Below, one piece after another: positions 1 to 9,781 of a stretch of 64,000 nucleotides of DNA. Both the position numbers and the translations under genes were made by a program. The DNA is taken from assembly GCF_001482305.1 (NCBI RefSeq), contig NZ_LOHP01000017.1:124001-188000 (forward strand). Direction: 5' to 3'. Positions within the stretch are counted from its first letter, which is position 1. Each line of letters starts with the position of its first letter. This DNA comes from Leucobacter sp. G161 (GTDB lineage Bacteria; Actinomycetota; Actinomycetes; Actinomycetales; Microbacteriaceae). The notes under the pieces were generated by a model. It was not told the DNA's origin, ran no database searches, and saw only the letters and a program-made list of their open reading frames with translations.

Positions 1-55
1 GTCCTGGGCCCTATGCCCTGGCGCCCACGCACCCCGCGCCGTCCTCCCCGACCCC

Positions 56-110
56 ATTAAACGATTCTGAGTCTTGAGAGGTGCTCGCAAGACTCAGAAT
101 CAATTAAACG
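56..110. repeat. Hairpin with flanking 8-bp direct repeats
   Basis: Perfect 14-bp inverted repeat, GATTCTGAGTCTTG at 63-76 and its complement at 88-101, with an 11-nt loop. The 8-mer ATTAAACG lies on both sides, at 56-63 and 103-110. It sits downstream of the monooxygenase gene that ends at 138 and could terminate it. The flanking direct repeats also resemble the target duplication of a very small inserted element. No gene is seen in 1-137. Confidence 0.6.
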
Positions 111-137
111 GGGGTGGGGCAGGGGTCAGGCGGGTGC

Positions 138-1523
138 CTAGCCCCTGCGCCCGGCGGGCTCGCGGCTGGGGTTGCCGGGGGAGAGGTAGCGCTCCAACGA
201 ATCGTCGAGCTCCTCCATCCACGGGGTGTGGTGCGTTGCGGCAATTGTTCCGGTCATGACCGAGCGGTAGCAGATGTCCCGGTAGCCCAGGATGTCCTTA
301 CGCTTGTCCTTCGTCCACCGGATGAAGATGTCACTCACCTCGTCGATATCAAACGACGGGTAGTCCGTTGCCTCCATGAGGTCGCGAACGTAGTCGGCCT
401 GGTAGCGGATCTGGTTCTCGGCGTTGCTCGGCGTGACGCCGTAACGGTTCTGCCAGACAGCCATGGAGCGCTTACGTTCTGCGGCCGAAGGCATCTCGGT
501 AGTGCCGAGAATGAGGTCGCGCACGTACCAGGCCTGCGTGTCGAACATGTTGAACGTGAACCACTGATCCTGCGCGCCCACGTAGAAGAGCGCCGGGTTG
601 TCGTGCCAGACGACACCGCGGTACAGCCGCTCGGGGTAGATCGTGTTCGGTCCGTCGACGGCGAACTCCTTCGGCAGGAACGGGTACTTGTGCACGTACC
701 CGGTGCAGAAGATCACCGCGTCAACGTGCTTCGAAGTGCCGTCCTTGAAGAACGCAGTATTGCCCTCAAACCGCTCGACGCTGTGGCGCTCCTCGAAGCC
801 CTTTGGCCAGTCGTAGCCCATGGGTGCGGTGCGGTAGCTCGCCGTCACGGACCGCGCGCCCATCTTGTAGGCCTGGCTGCCGATGTCTTCGGCGGAGTAG
901 CTCGAGCCGATGACCAGAACATCCTTGCCGCCCAGTGCTTCCGCTCCGCGGAAATCGTGCGCGTGCGTGATGAACCCGGTGAAGGTTTCGATGCCAGCCA
1001 CCTCCGGGGTGAACGGGAACGAGAAGTGCCCGCTCGCGACGACGACGTGGTCGAACGTCTCGGTGGTGGTCTCGCCGCTCGGGAGGTGTTCGCTCGTTAC
1101 GGTGAACAACTGGGTGTCCTCATCGAACGTGACGAGGCGCACGACGGTCGTGAACCGGATGTACTTGCGAACATCGCTCTGCTTCAGGCGGCCAGCGATG
1201 TAATCCCACAGCACCTCGCGCGGCGGGTACGACGAGATCGGGCGCCCAAAGTGCTCATCGAAGGAATAATCGGCGAACTCGAGGCCCTCCTTTGGGCCGT
1301 TCGACCACAGGTTCCGGTACATGCTCGAGTGGACGGGCTCGCCGTACTCGTCGAGGCCGGTGCGCCAGGAGTAGTTCCACTGTCCGCCCCAGTCGGCCTG
1401 CTTCTCGAAACAGACGAGCTCGGGGATATCCATGCCCTGCCGCTCGGCTGACTCGAATGCTCGGAGCTGGGCCATTCCGCTCGGGCCCGCCCCGATGATT
1501 GCTACTCTCTTCTTCTCGCTCAC
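138..1523 (-). CDS. tmm: Flavin-containing monooxygenase, trimethylamine monooxygenase-like
   Basis: The product is 461 aa and fits an FAD/NADPH monooxygenase of the bacterial FMO family. It closely resembles Tmm, which oxidises trimethylamine to its N-oxide. Visible motifs are the FAD site GAGPSG (residues 11-16), the FMO fingerprint FTGFITHAHDF (181-191, pattern FxGxxxHxxxF) and the NADPH-site segment GSSYSAEDIG (206-215). The Tmm-like segments WSNGPKEGLEFADYS and DQWFTFNMFD are also present. The GTG start at 1523 is chosen because GAGGAAG lies a short distance upstream and the FAD fold begins immediately after; a longer reading to 1574 adds an unsupported leader. The gene stands alone. Substrate specificity (trimethylamine versus other amines or sulfides) is inferred from resemblance recalled from the family. 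Confidence 0.85.
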   Translation of the reverse strand: MSEKKRVAIIGAGPSGMAQLRAFESAERQGMDIPELVCFEKQADWGGQWNYSWRTGLDEYGEPVHSSMYRNLWSNGPKEGLEFADYSFDEHFGRPISSYPPREVLWDYIAGRLKQSDVRKYIRFTTVVRLVTFDEDTQLFTVTSEHLPSGETTTETFDHVVVASGHFSFPFTPEVAGIETFTGFITHAHDFRGAEALGGKDVLVIGSSYSAEDIGSQAYKMGARSVTASYRTAPMGYDWPKGFEERHSVERFEGNTAFFKDGTSKHVDAVIFCTGYVHKYPFLPKEFAVDGPNTIYPERLYRGVVWHDNPALFYVGAQDQWFTFNMFDTQAWYVRDLILGTTEMPSAAERKRSMAVWQNRYGVTPSNAENQIRYQADYVRDLMEATDYPSFDIDEVSDIFIRWTKDKRKDILGYRDICYRSVMTGTIAATHHTPWMEELDDSLERYLSPGNPSREPAGRRG

Positions 1524-1570
1524 GTCACTACACTTCCTCACTCTGTTGTGGTTCCTAGCCGTGCATGTAG

Positions 1571-1582
1571 GCACAGCTGTGC
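1571..1582. promoter_or_regulatory. Palindrome upstream of the FMO gene (candidate operator)
   Basis: GCACAGCTGTGC is a perfect 12-bp palindrome about 48 bp upstream of the monooxygenase GTG. It could bind a dimeric regulator. No regulator is adjacent in that orientation. The rest of the 325-nt gap (1524-1848) shows no gene I can support. Confidence 0.3.
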
Positions 1583-1848
1583 ACCGGCGCCGATCACAGG
1601 TGACCGTGCTCTCGGGAAGCCCGTTGTGGCCTCACCGTGGTGTCCAGCGCGAATGGGAGATTGTCAAATCTCAACCATCCGTCGGCTAGCAACCTTTCAA
1701 CCATAGCATTTGCGAAGAAGGAATGTGGGAAATGCGATGTGACCTGCGGGTTTACGCAGAAGTGGGGCCGCGCGTTCGCTGCATGCGGCGGCGCGGCCCA
1801 GTGGGGTTCGAGAGGAAAATGCGGGGATGCTGGCGCCTGTCGCGCGAC

Positions 1849-2220
1849 TTACAGGACGATGAACCACAGGGTCGCGACTGCGGCTCCCAGCAGCATGAGT
1901 ACGACATTCTTGCCGAACGGTTCATCGAGCTTCTTGTGGGCAAAGATCGCGAGGAGTTGGATCAGCGCCAGACCGATGGCAGCGATCGGGGCGAGGACGG
2001 GGAGCATCCCGGTGAGTGGTGCGGCGATGACTGCCACCGCGCCGAGCACCTCTGCCGCGCCGATGAGGTTGACCTGGGTCGGTGTGTACGCCTGGAGCGT
2101 GGCCATCGGCATCTCGGAGAGTGGCTTCGCGAGCTTCATGCCGCCCGCCATAAGGAACATGAGGGCGAGCACTCCAGAGAGCGTCCAGGTAATAACGGTG
2201 AGAACAAGCACGAGTTTCAC
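1849..2220 (-). CDS. DoxX-like membrane protein
   Basis: A 123-aa integral membrane protein with four predicted helices: the N-terminal VLVLTVITWTLSGVLALMF, two central ones, and LMLLGAAVATLWFIVL at the end. It carries the DoxX-family feature of a small polar segment (AGGMKLAKP) after the first helix. DoxX-like proteins are linked to quinone or thiol redox physiology; the exact activity here is unknown. The GTG at 2220 starts right at the first helix, and the longer frame upstream is an unlikely hydrophilic extension crossing the promoter region. It is divergent from an HxlR-type regulator, a pairing common in redox-responsive control, and putative operators lie between the two genes. Confidence 0.8.
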   Translation of the reverse strand: MKLVLVLTVITWTLSGVLALMFLMAGGMKLAKPLSEMPMATLQAYTPTQVNLIGAAEVLGAVAVIAAPLTGMLPVLAPIAAIGLALIQLLAIFAHKKLDEPFGKNVVLMLLGAAVATLWFIVL

Positions 2221-2226
2221 TCCAAG

Positions 2227-2243
2227 GGTAACTTTTAGTAACT
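2227..2243. promoter_or_regulatory. RGTAACT direct repeats next to the doxX start
   Basis: GGTAACT (2227-2233) and AGTAACT (2237-2243) recur at a 10-bp spacing, one helical turn, directly upstream of the doxX start codon. They share the GTAAC half-site of the palindrome at 2299-2314, which suggests a second binding site for the same HxlR-type regulator. Confidence 0.4.
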
Positions 2244-2298
2244 GAGGTACAGTGAGTAAGTATTGCCCATGAGCGGTCAGGCACCGCAACGTGACTGA

Positions 2299-2314
2299 GT
2301 TACCTAGAGGTAAC
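2299..2314. promoter_or_regulatory. GTTACCT-AG-AGGTAAC palindrome, candidate HxlR operator
   Basis: A perfect 7-bp-arm palindrome with a 2-bp centre in the doxX/hxlR intergenic region, 40 bp upstream of the hxlR ATG. HxlR-family proteins bind short GTAA/TTAC-type inverted repeats as dimers, so this is the natural autoregulatory operator. Function is inferred from sequence symmetry and position. Confidence 0.5.
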
Positions 2315-2354
2315 CGGGTCGGCACGCGGGCCGGATGAACAGCGGAGGAAGCCC

Positions 2355-2786
2355 ATGACGCCACACCAGCAGCCAGTTCAGCCTGACAGCGACACGTGCA
2401 TGCGGCTGATCTGCGACGTCGAGGGCGAGCGTGCTGAGGTGTTCCGTTCGATCCTCGGGCGGGTAGGAGACAAATGGAGCATGATGCTGATTGGCATGCT
2501 CCAGCACGGGCCATATCGATTCACCGAGCTCAAACGCATGACCCCGGGTATCTCGGCCCGGATGCTCACGTTCACGCTGCGGCAGCTTGAGCGCGACGGG
2601 CTCGTGCAGCGCACGGCCTATGCCGAGATCCCGCCGCGGGTGGAATACCAGGCGACGCCGCTCGGACGGACGCTCATCGACCCAGTCATGGCGCTTGCGC
2701 AGTGGGCATCCGCGCACCAGACGGAGATCGTCGCCTTTCGGGACGAGTACGATCTCGCTCAGGAGGGCGACCGCCCGGCACGCTAG
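2355..2786 (+). CDS. HxlR-family winged-helix transcriptional regulator
   Basis: A 143-aa DNA-binding protein of the HxlR family. The wHTH core spans about residues 29-115: VFRSILGRVGDKWSMMLI, then FTELKRMTPGISARML, then LERDGLVQRTAY and TPLG. Two cysteines near the N-terminus (C15, C20) lie close to the position of the redox-sensing Cys in members such as YodB and HypR, so thiol or quinone sensing is plausible but unproven. The ATG has a good GGAGGAAG ribosome site. It is divergent from doxX with operator-like repeats between, so it probably controls both genes. Confidence 0.85.
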   Translation: MTPHQQPVQPDSDTCMRLICDVEGERAEVFRSILGRVGDKWSMMLIGMLQHGPYRFTELKRMTPGISARMLTFTLRQLERDGLVQRTAYAEIPPRVEYQATPLGRTLIDPVMALAQWASAHQTEIVAFRDEYDLAQEGDRPAR

Positions 2787-2811
2787 CAGCGCGGTGGAGA
2801 AGTGATGGAAA

Positions 2812-2852
2812 CTGCTGTGGCCGGGAGCCCCAGGGGCTCCCGGCCACAGCAG
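2812..2852. terminator. Strong bidirectional hairpin between hxlR and the Dyp gene
   Basis: Arms CTGCTGTGGCCGGGAGCC (2812-2829) and its exact complement (2835-2852) enclose a tiny loop between two convergent genes. There is no long T-run, as is common in actinobacterial terminators. Confidence 0.75.
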
Positions 2853-2860
2853 CGCCAGCA

Positions 2861-4129
2861 CTATGCGAGGAGGGCCGCCCCGAGCGTTTGACCGCTCGTA
2901 AATCCGGGCAGCACGGCAAACACGGCGGATCCCGTGTGCGTCACCCACTCGTTGAGCATGTCGGCCTCGTCGAGTCGCTGCTGGATCGGCACGAACTGCT
3001 TCAGTGGATCACGCTGGTAGCAGCCAAACAGCAGTCCGGCCTCCTGCCCATCGTCGTAGTTCACTGCGCGACGGACGATCCGCTCGCTCGGGTCATCCGA
3101 CTTGGCTCGCCTGATGTGCGCGGCCGACGGAATGATCGGCAGCCCGAGCGCGTTCTTCGCGTCGAAATCGGCAGGGGCATGCTCGCCGCCCGTCGGATCG
3201 TTGATCGGAGCCCCGTCACTCAGGGTGCGGCCGATAGTCTGCTCGCGCCCGGGCCGGTCGACCCGATCCCAGGTGTCGAGCTCCATTCGGATCCGCCGGA
3301 GCACGAACGCGGAACCGCCCGCCAGCCACGGCTGCCCGTCGCCAGCACCGATCCAGATGAGCGGATCGAAATCCGCGTCGGCTGGCTCTGGGTTCACGGT
3401 GCCATCGACCTGGCCCATGAGGTTGCGCATCGTGGTGCCCTTCGCCTCGGAACCGCGCGACTGGCGGAAGCCCTGCTGGATCCATGCGATCTCGGCAAAC
3501 CGGTCGAGATCGCGATGCAGCATGCGCGCGGCGTGCGCGACGGGGAGCGGATCGTCTGCCTGCACGATGAGCAGCAGGTCGCCGTCATCGAACCCATTGC
3601 CCAGCTGATCCAGCTGGAACTTCGGCAGCGGAGCGAGCCAGGCTGGTCGCTTCGCCGGGTCAACCCGGTCTACAAGTCGCTGTCCCACGCCGACGGTGAT
3701 CGAGAGGCGTGCTGGCCGAGCGGCGAGCTCGGGCTCTGGATCGGCGAGCGGCCCGACGCCAGCGGTCAACGCTTCGATATCACCGGTGAGAATCCGGAGC
3801 ATCCGCGTAATCGCCTCACGATCGGTCTCCGAGCGCAGCGTGTACGCGATGTGCCGCACGTGCGTTGCCGGGACCGAGATGATGCCCGCCTGATGCCTGC
3901 CGTGACAGGGGAGAGCCTCCCCACCAAACCCTGGAGCTTCGGTGAGATCGCCGAGCGCGGGCTGCACGCTCGGGTCGAAACCCGGCTCGTTCGCGCGTTC
4001 CTGCCCCGCGAGTGTATAGCCACCAGCAACGCCGCCTGCGCCCCCGAGAAGGGCCCCGATACCTGCGCCAACCGCGCCCCCCGTGAGGAGGGCGCGGCGG
4101 CTCAAGCGGTGAGCTTGCTCTTTAGCCAT
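2861..4129 (-). CDS. TAT-exported Dyp-type haem peroxidase (DtpA/EfeB family)
   Basis: A 422-aa dye-decolorising peroxidase. The N-terminus has a twin-arginine signal (SRRALLTGG, residues 10-18) followed by a Gly/Ala-rich hydrophobic stretch, so export of the folded haem enzyme is expected. The family GxxDG motif is GQVDGT (239-244), with the catalytic Asp. The proximal haem ligand is probably H338 in SAAHIRRA, with conserved arginines between. The ATG at 4129 overlaps the end of the PCuAC gene by 8 nt, showing translational coupling. Dyp peroxidases are known to be linked to copper chaperones in Streptomyces (DtpA with the Sco1/ECuC system), and this operon repeats that association with CopC and PCuAC. 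The physiological substrate is not evident. Confidence 0.9.
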   Translation of the reverse strand: MAKEQAHRLSRRALLTGGAVGAGIGALLGGAGGVAGGYTLAGQERANEPGFDPSVQPALGDLTEAPGFGGEALPCHGRHQAGIISVPATHVRHIAYTLRSETDREAITRMLRILTGDIEALTAGVGPLADPEPELAARPARLSITVGVGQRLVDRVDPAKRPAWLAPLPKFQLDQLGNGFDDGDLLLIVQADDPLPVAHAARMLHRDLDRFAEIAWIQQGFRQSRGSEAKGTTMRNLMGQVDGTVNPEPADADFDPLIWIGAGDGQPWLAGGSAFVLRRIRMELDTWDRVDRPGREQTIGRTLSDGAPINDPTGGEHAPADFDAKNALGLPIIPSAAHIRRAKSDDPSERIVRRAVNYDDGQEAGLLFGCYQRDPLKQFVPIQQRLDEADMLNEWVTHTGSAVFAVLPGFTSGQTLGAALLA

Positions 4130-4721
4130 GGTCCATCTCTTCGGAACCCTCCGACATGTCCATGTCGCCGTGATCCATGTCCATGTCCTCGTAGCTCTCG
4201 TTCGCGCCAGAGGTGTCCTTCACCAGTGCGACGATGTCGAGCGAGCTGCCGTCTGAGAAGGTGAGCGTGATGGTGACGTCGTCACCGGGCGAGAGCGGCT
4301 CGGTGATGTCCATGAGCATGATGTGGTTGGCGCCAGGCTCGAGCAGGAGCGAACCGCCCGCGGGCACAGTGACGTCGCCCTCGATCTTGCGCATCTTTCC
4401 GTCGACGACCTCGTGCAGCTCGGTGATGCCGGCCACGTCGCTCTGCAAATCAGTGATGACGAGATCCTCGTCGCCGCTGTTTTCGATGAGGCCGAAGACG
4501 CCACTCATTGCCTCGCCGGGCTTCACGTCCGGGTCGGTGGCCTTCACCCAGGTGTCTGACGCCGTGACGACGCCCTGCTGGTTCTCCTGAGCGGCCTGGG
4601 TGGGCTCAGCGGGGGTCTCCGACTGCGCGCAGCCGGTGAGGGCGAGCGCGAATGCTGCAGCGGTTGCGGCAAGGCCGACCGCCGCACGGCGTGAACGCTG
4701 GGTGCGGTGTGTGTTCAACAT
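4122..4721 (-). CDS. PCuAC-type periplasmic copper chaperone lipoprotein
   Basis: A 199-aa lipoprotein with lipobox LTGC (Cys31) and a PCu(A)C cupredoxin-like domain. The copper ligands of the H-M-H-M pattern are visible as H103 (ELHEVV), M110, H133 and M135 (NHIMLM). A Met/His/Asp-rich tail (MDMDHGDMDM and MDHG) probably adds weak Cu(I)/Cu(II) sites. PCuAC proteins deliver copper to cytochrome c oxidase or other extracytoplasmic cuproproteins. The gene lies 3 nt after copC and overlaps the Dyp gene, so the three are one transcription unit. The ATG has an upstream GAGGAG. Confidence 0.9.
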   Translation of the reverse strand: MLNTHRTQRSRRAAVGLAATAAAFALALTGCAQSETPAEPTQAAQENQQGVVTASDTWVKATDPDVKPGEAMSGVFGLIENSGDEDLVITDLQSDVAGITELHEVVDGKMRKIEGDVTVPAGGSLLLEPGANHIMLMDITEPLSPGDDVTITLTFSDGSSLDIVALVKDTSGANESYEDMDMDHGDMDMSEGSEEMDHG

Positions 4722-4724
4722 GGA

Positions 4725-5363
4725 TTACTCCTCGTGGGTGCGGGGGTCTGTGCCCTCCGCGGATGCTGCGCTCTTGCGCATGCGAATAAACAGGGGGATA
4801 GCGACGGCGACGGCGACAATTGCCGCTGCCCCGATCGCGAGGGGAAGCGAGAGGCCCGAGCTGTCAGAACTCTCGGCGCCCTCGGCAGCGGATTGCTCCT
4901 GCTGCTCTGGCTTGGCCTCTGCTTCTCCCGTGTAAGGTCGGACTTCGCCTGCCTGGCCGTTGTCGATGTCAAAAGTGAACCCACCCTCGATAGGGTGCCC
5001 GTCGCTCGACACCACGCGCCAAGCTGACGTGTAGTTGCCGTCGCTGAGCGGGGTGGCGAACTTCTGAGTGACATCGCGTCCACTAAACGTGGGAAGCCCG
5101 TTCGTTGCGTCGCCGCCATCCGGATCCGTCACATGGATCTCGGTACCCACTTCAAGCACATTGTCGCTGAACGTGAGCCGGAGCGCTGCTGCTTCTCCGC
5201 TGTCAGTCGTCTCAACCTCGACGTCAATGAGCTGGTCGTGTGCCTGCGCCGGCGTTGACGCCGAGAACAGCGCGAAGCCGAGTCCAAGCGTTGCTGCAAT
5301 CATGATCGCGGCAACGGTCTTCGGCAACCGAGTGGCGGACTGGATCTGGGTATGCGTGTGCAT
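4725..5363 (-). CDS. CopC-domain copper-binding protein with C-terminal anchor
   Basis: The 212-aa product has a signal peptide ending at AQA. The mature N-terminus carries His42, the N-terminal copper ligand of CopC proteins, and the second part of the site is seen in SSDGHP (D121, H123). A low-complexity Glu/Ser linker leads to one transmembrane helix (about 171-191) and a basic cytoplasmic tail, the actinobacterial YcnJ/CopC-like layout without a fused CopD channel. RBS AGGACC precedes the ATG. It is the second gene of the copper operon, 48 nt after the membrane-protein gene and 3 nt before the PCuAC gene. Confidence 0.88.
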   Translation of the reverse strand: MHTHTQIQSATRLPKTVAAIMIAATLGLGFALFSASTPAQAHDQLIDVEVETTDSGEAAALRLTFSDNVLEVGTEIHVTDPDGGDATNGLPTFSGRDVTQKFATPLSDGNYTSAWRVVSSDGHPIEGGFTFDIDNGQAGEVRPYTGEAEAKPEQQEQSAAEGAESSDSSGLSLPLAIGAAAIVAVAVAIPLFIRMRKSAASAEGTDPRTHEE

Positions 5364-5411
5364 AGGTGGTCCTGTCTCTCCCCGGGAATCGGAGAGAATT
5401 CCTATTTGATG

Positions 5412-6038
5412 CTAAAACTGGGGCGACGCTGAGAGCGCGGGCGGCCCGCGTAGCGACCAGGAAGCATAGGTCAGGAGCTGGTCGCGAAGCACAGGAGCCT
5501 CGTGACGAGCAGGGGGAACCTCACGGCGTTCGAACGCCGCGAGAACCAGATGCTGGGGGAGCGCGCGGCGGATCGTCCTGCCAAGAGCAACGACGGCACG
5601 CTCACCGCGTACGACGAGCACCGTTGAAACGACGGCAGCGATTCCGTGCAGCACCCACATGAGCGTGTCAGCTGAGCCTGCCTCGACAACGGTCGGAACG
5701 AACCGTTCGAGCGAAGCAAGGTGCGCCGCGTGTGAGCCCATCGGGAATTTCGAGGCACCCGAGAGTGCGGTCGTCACACCGATCCCGGCGAACGCCCAGT
5801 GATAGAGGAACTGGCTTGCGCCCACGGCGAGTCCGACTCGCCACACCGACTCAACCTTGCCGGCGAGTGCCACGCAGAACGGGAGCGCGATGATCGCCGT
5901 GACGATGACCGCGAACGCGGAGATTTCTCCGCCGGCGAGAGAGTGCGACGCCGCGGCGAGCACGGTCGAGAGGGCAGCACCAATCACGCCGCGAGCGGTA
6001 CGCGCTGCGCGACTCAGGGGCTGCTGTCGCCGAGCCAT
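5412..6038 (-). CDS. Conserved hypothetical membrane protein heading the copper operon
   Basis: A 208-aa hydrophobic protein with four to five helices, including GVIGAALSTVLAAASHSLAG, FAVIVTAIIALPFCVALAG, the segment around FLYHWAFAGIG and TLMWVLHGIAAVVSTVLVV. Several His and Met residues lie in or near membrane segments (SHSLAG, FPMGSHAAHL, MWVLHG). I do not recognise the family. Because it is first in the operon with copC, the PCuAC gene and the Dyp gene, a copper-handling or transport role is a reasonable guess only. The ATG at 6038 is chosen because it follows a GAGGAG box and precedes a basic N-terminus; a longer frame to 6683 runs antisense through pheS and is not credible. Confidence 0.7.
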   Translation of the reverse strand: MARRQQPLSRAARTARGVIGAALSTVLAAASHSLAGGEISAFAVIVTAIIALPFCVALAGKVESVWRVGLAVGASQFLYHWAFAGIGVTTALSGASKFPMGSHAAHLASLERFVPTVVEAGSADTLMWVLHGIAAVVSTVLVVRGERAVVALGRTIRRALPQHLVLAAFERREVPPARHEAPVLRDQLLTYASWSLRGPPALSASPQF

Positions 6039-6051
6039 GCAAGCAGTGTAA

Positions 6052-7181
<1,130 letters not shown>

Positions 7182-7182
<1 letters not shown>

Positions 7183-9725
7183 TGCGGATCCCACTCAGCT
7201 GGCTTGGCGAGTTCGTCTCGCTGCCCGCAGCAACCACCCCCGAGGACGTGCACGCACAGCTCGTGAGCGTCGGCTTCGAGGAAGAGTCGGTTCGCCGTTT
7301 CGACCTCTCCGGGCCGCTCGTCGTCGGTGAGGTGCTCTCTGTTGAGCCCGAGCCGCAGTCGAACGGCAAGACAATCAACTGGTGCCAGGTGCGCGTCGCC
7401 CCCGAGGGGGAGACCGCTGCCGACGGCGGCGAAGACGTGCGCGGCATCGTCTGCGGTGCGCACAACTTCGGGCCAGGCGACAAGGTCGTTGTGACCCTGC
7501 CCGGTGCCGTGCTGCCCGGCGACTTCAAGATCGCCGCGCGCAAGACCTACGGCCACGTGTCAGACGGCATGATCGCCTCTGCCCGCGAGCTCACGCTCGG
7601 CGAAGATCACGACGGCATCATCGTGCTGTCGCGTCTCGGCCTCGACCCCGCGATCGGCACCGACGCGCTCGAACTGCTCGGCCTCGCCGACACCGCGGTC
7701 GAGATCAACGTCACGCCCGACCGCGGCTACGCGTTCTCGGTGCGCGGCGTCGCCCGCGAGTACTCGCACGCAAGCGGATCGGCGTTCACCGATCCCGCAG
7801 CGATCGAGGTCACACCGGCGGCGGGCTTCCCTGTGACGCTCGCCGACGATGCGCCGATCCGCGGGCGCGAGGGGGCCACCGGCTTCATCACCCGCGTCGT
7901 GCGCGGCATCGATGCGACCAAGCCCACCCCGGCCTGGATGGTCGCGCGGCTGCAGCTCGCGGGCATCCGCGCGCTCACGCTGCCCGTCGACATCTCGAAC
8001 TACGTGATGCTCGAGCTCGGCAACCCGCTCCACTCCTACGACCTCGGCAAGCTCCAGGGCGGCATCACGGTGCGCCGTGCCCGCGCTGGTGAGACGCTGG
8101 AGACGCTCGACGGCCAGGAGCGCAAGCTCCACGTCGAGGATCTGCTCATCACCGACGACTCGGGCCCGATCGGGCTCGCGGGCGTCATGGGCGGCGAGTC
8201 GACGAAGGTCGACGACGCGACGACCGACGTGCTCATCGAGGCGGCAACGTTCGATCCGATCACCATCGCGCGCACACACCGCCGGCACAAGCTGCCGAGC
8301 GAGGCCTCAAAGCGCTTCGAGCGCGGCGTGGACCCGCTCGTCGCCCGCGCCGCGGCGCAGCGCATGGTGGATCTCCTCGTCGAGCTCGCCGGGGGCACCG
8401 TCGACACGCTCGGCAGCGACCTGGTGGCTCCCTGGGAGCCCACCGAGGTGCTGCTGCCGATCGCGCGTGTGAACGGCTTGCTCGGAACGGATTTCAGTGA
8501 CGACGAGGTGCGCGGTGCGCTCGCGACGATCGGGTGCACGGTCGCTGAATCATCCGCGGGCATGCTTAGCGTCACCGCGCCGAGCTGGCGATCGGACCTC
8601 ACGCGTCCGGCAGACCTTGTGGAAGAAGTCGCGCGTATCGTTGGCTACGACCGCATCCCCTCGGAGCTTCCGGTCGCCCCCGCTGGCCGCGGCCTGACCC
8701 GCTCGCAGCGGCTCCGACGTCGGGCGGCAAATGTGATTACCGCAGCGGGCTTCGATGAGGTGCAGAACTACCCCTTCGTTTCGCGTGCGCAGCTCGACAA
8801 CTTCGGCGCGGGGCCTGAGGCGTCTGCTGACGCCGCGTCGGCTCCGGTTGACGCGGTACGCCTCGCGAACGCGCTTGACGGCGAAACCCCGTTCATGCGG
8901 CGCTCGCTGCTGCCCGGACTGGTAACCGCAGCCCAGCGCAACGTATCGCGCGGTCTCACCGATCTCGCGCTTGTCGAATTCGGACGCGTGTTCGTGCCTC
9001 TTGCTGCGCCAAACCAGCTCGGCACAGCGACAGTTCCGCCGCTCGCAGCACGCCCCTCCGACGAGGAGCTCGCCGAGCTCAACGCATCGATCCCTGATCA
9101 GCCGCACACCGCTGCCGCTCTGCTCATTGGCGACGCGATCGAAAAGCAGCCGGGGGAGTCCGGCCGCGAGTACGACTGGGCTGACGCGATCGATGCCGCG
9201 CGCATCACCGCTGGCGCTGTCTCCGCAGAGTTGACGGTCCGTCAGGGTACGCATCGCGCATTCCATCCGGGTCGCACCGCCGAGCTCGTGGTTGCCGGCG
9301 AGGTCGTTGGCGTTGCCGGTGAGCTGCTGCCCGAACTGGTTGCCGACTACCACATGCCGGGCCGCGTCGCCGCGTTCGAACTTGACCTCGAGCGTGTCAT
9401 GGAGCTCGCCCCACGCGAGCCCGCGACCGCGAACCTCTCGGGCTACCCCGCGGCGACGCAGGATCTCACCCTCGTGGTCTCGCTCGACGTGCCGGCTGCG
9501 GAGGTGCTCACGACGGTCGTCGCTGGCGCAGGCGAGCTGCTCGAGCACGCGCACATTGTCGCCGACTACCGCGGCCAGGGCATCGACGAGGGCCAGCGCG
9601 CGCTCACGTTTGCGCTCCGATTCCGCGCGAGCGACCGCACGCTGAAGGCAGAGGAAGCGAGCGCGGCGAAGCTGGCGGGCGTTGCCGCTGCCGAAGCAGC
9701 GTTCGGGGCGAAACTGCGCGACTAA
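7182..9725 (+). CDS. pheT: Phenylalanyl-tRNA synthetase beta subunit
   Basis: The 847-aa beta subunit has full family length. In order: N-terminal domain MRIPLSWLGEFV, an EMAP-like tRNA-binding domain (about 40-155, GVVCGAHNF-type segment), B3/B4 editing domain, B5 domain (about 400-475), a catalytic-like core with VEEVARIVGYDRIPSELP, and the C-terminal FDX-ACB anticodon-binding domain (about 755-847, beginning near SGYPAATQDLTLVV). It is translationally coupled to pheS. Base composition is very GC-rich, typical of the host. Confidence 0.97.
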
Positions 9726-9781
9726 CGGCGCTGCAGCGCGCGTTGCGGGCGCCCGCTTGCGCTGCGCCCCGCATCTAGGGG

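Noticed and set aside
114-1451. Long plus-strand open frame opposite the FMO gene
   Set aside because: Arg/Val/Glu-rich composition with no family motif; it is the antisense shadow of a clear flavoprotein gene.
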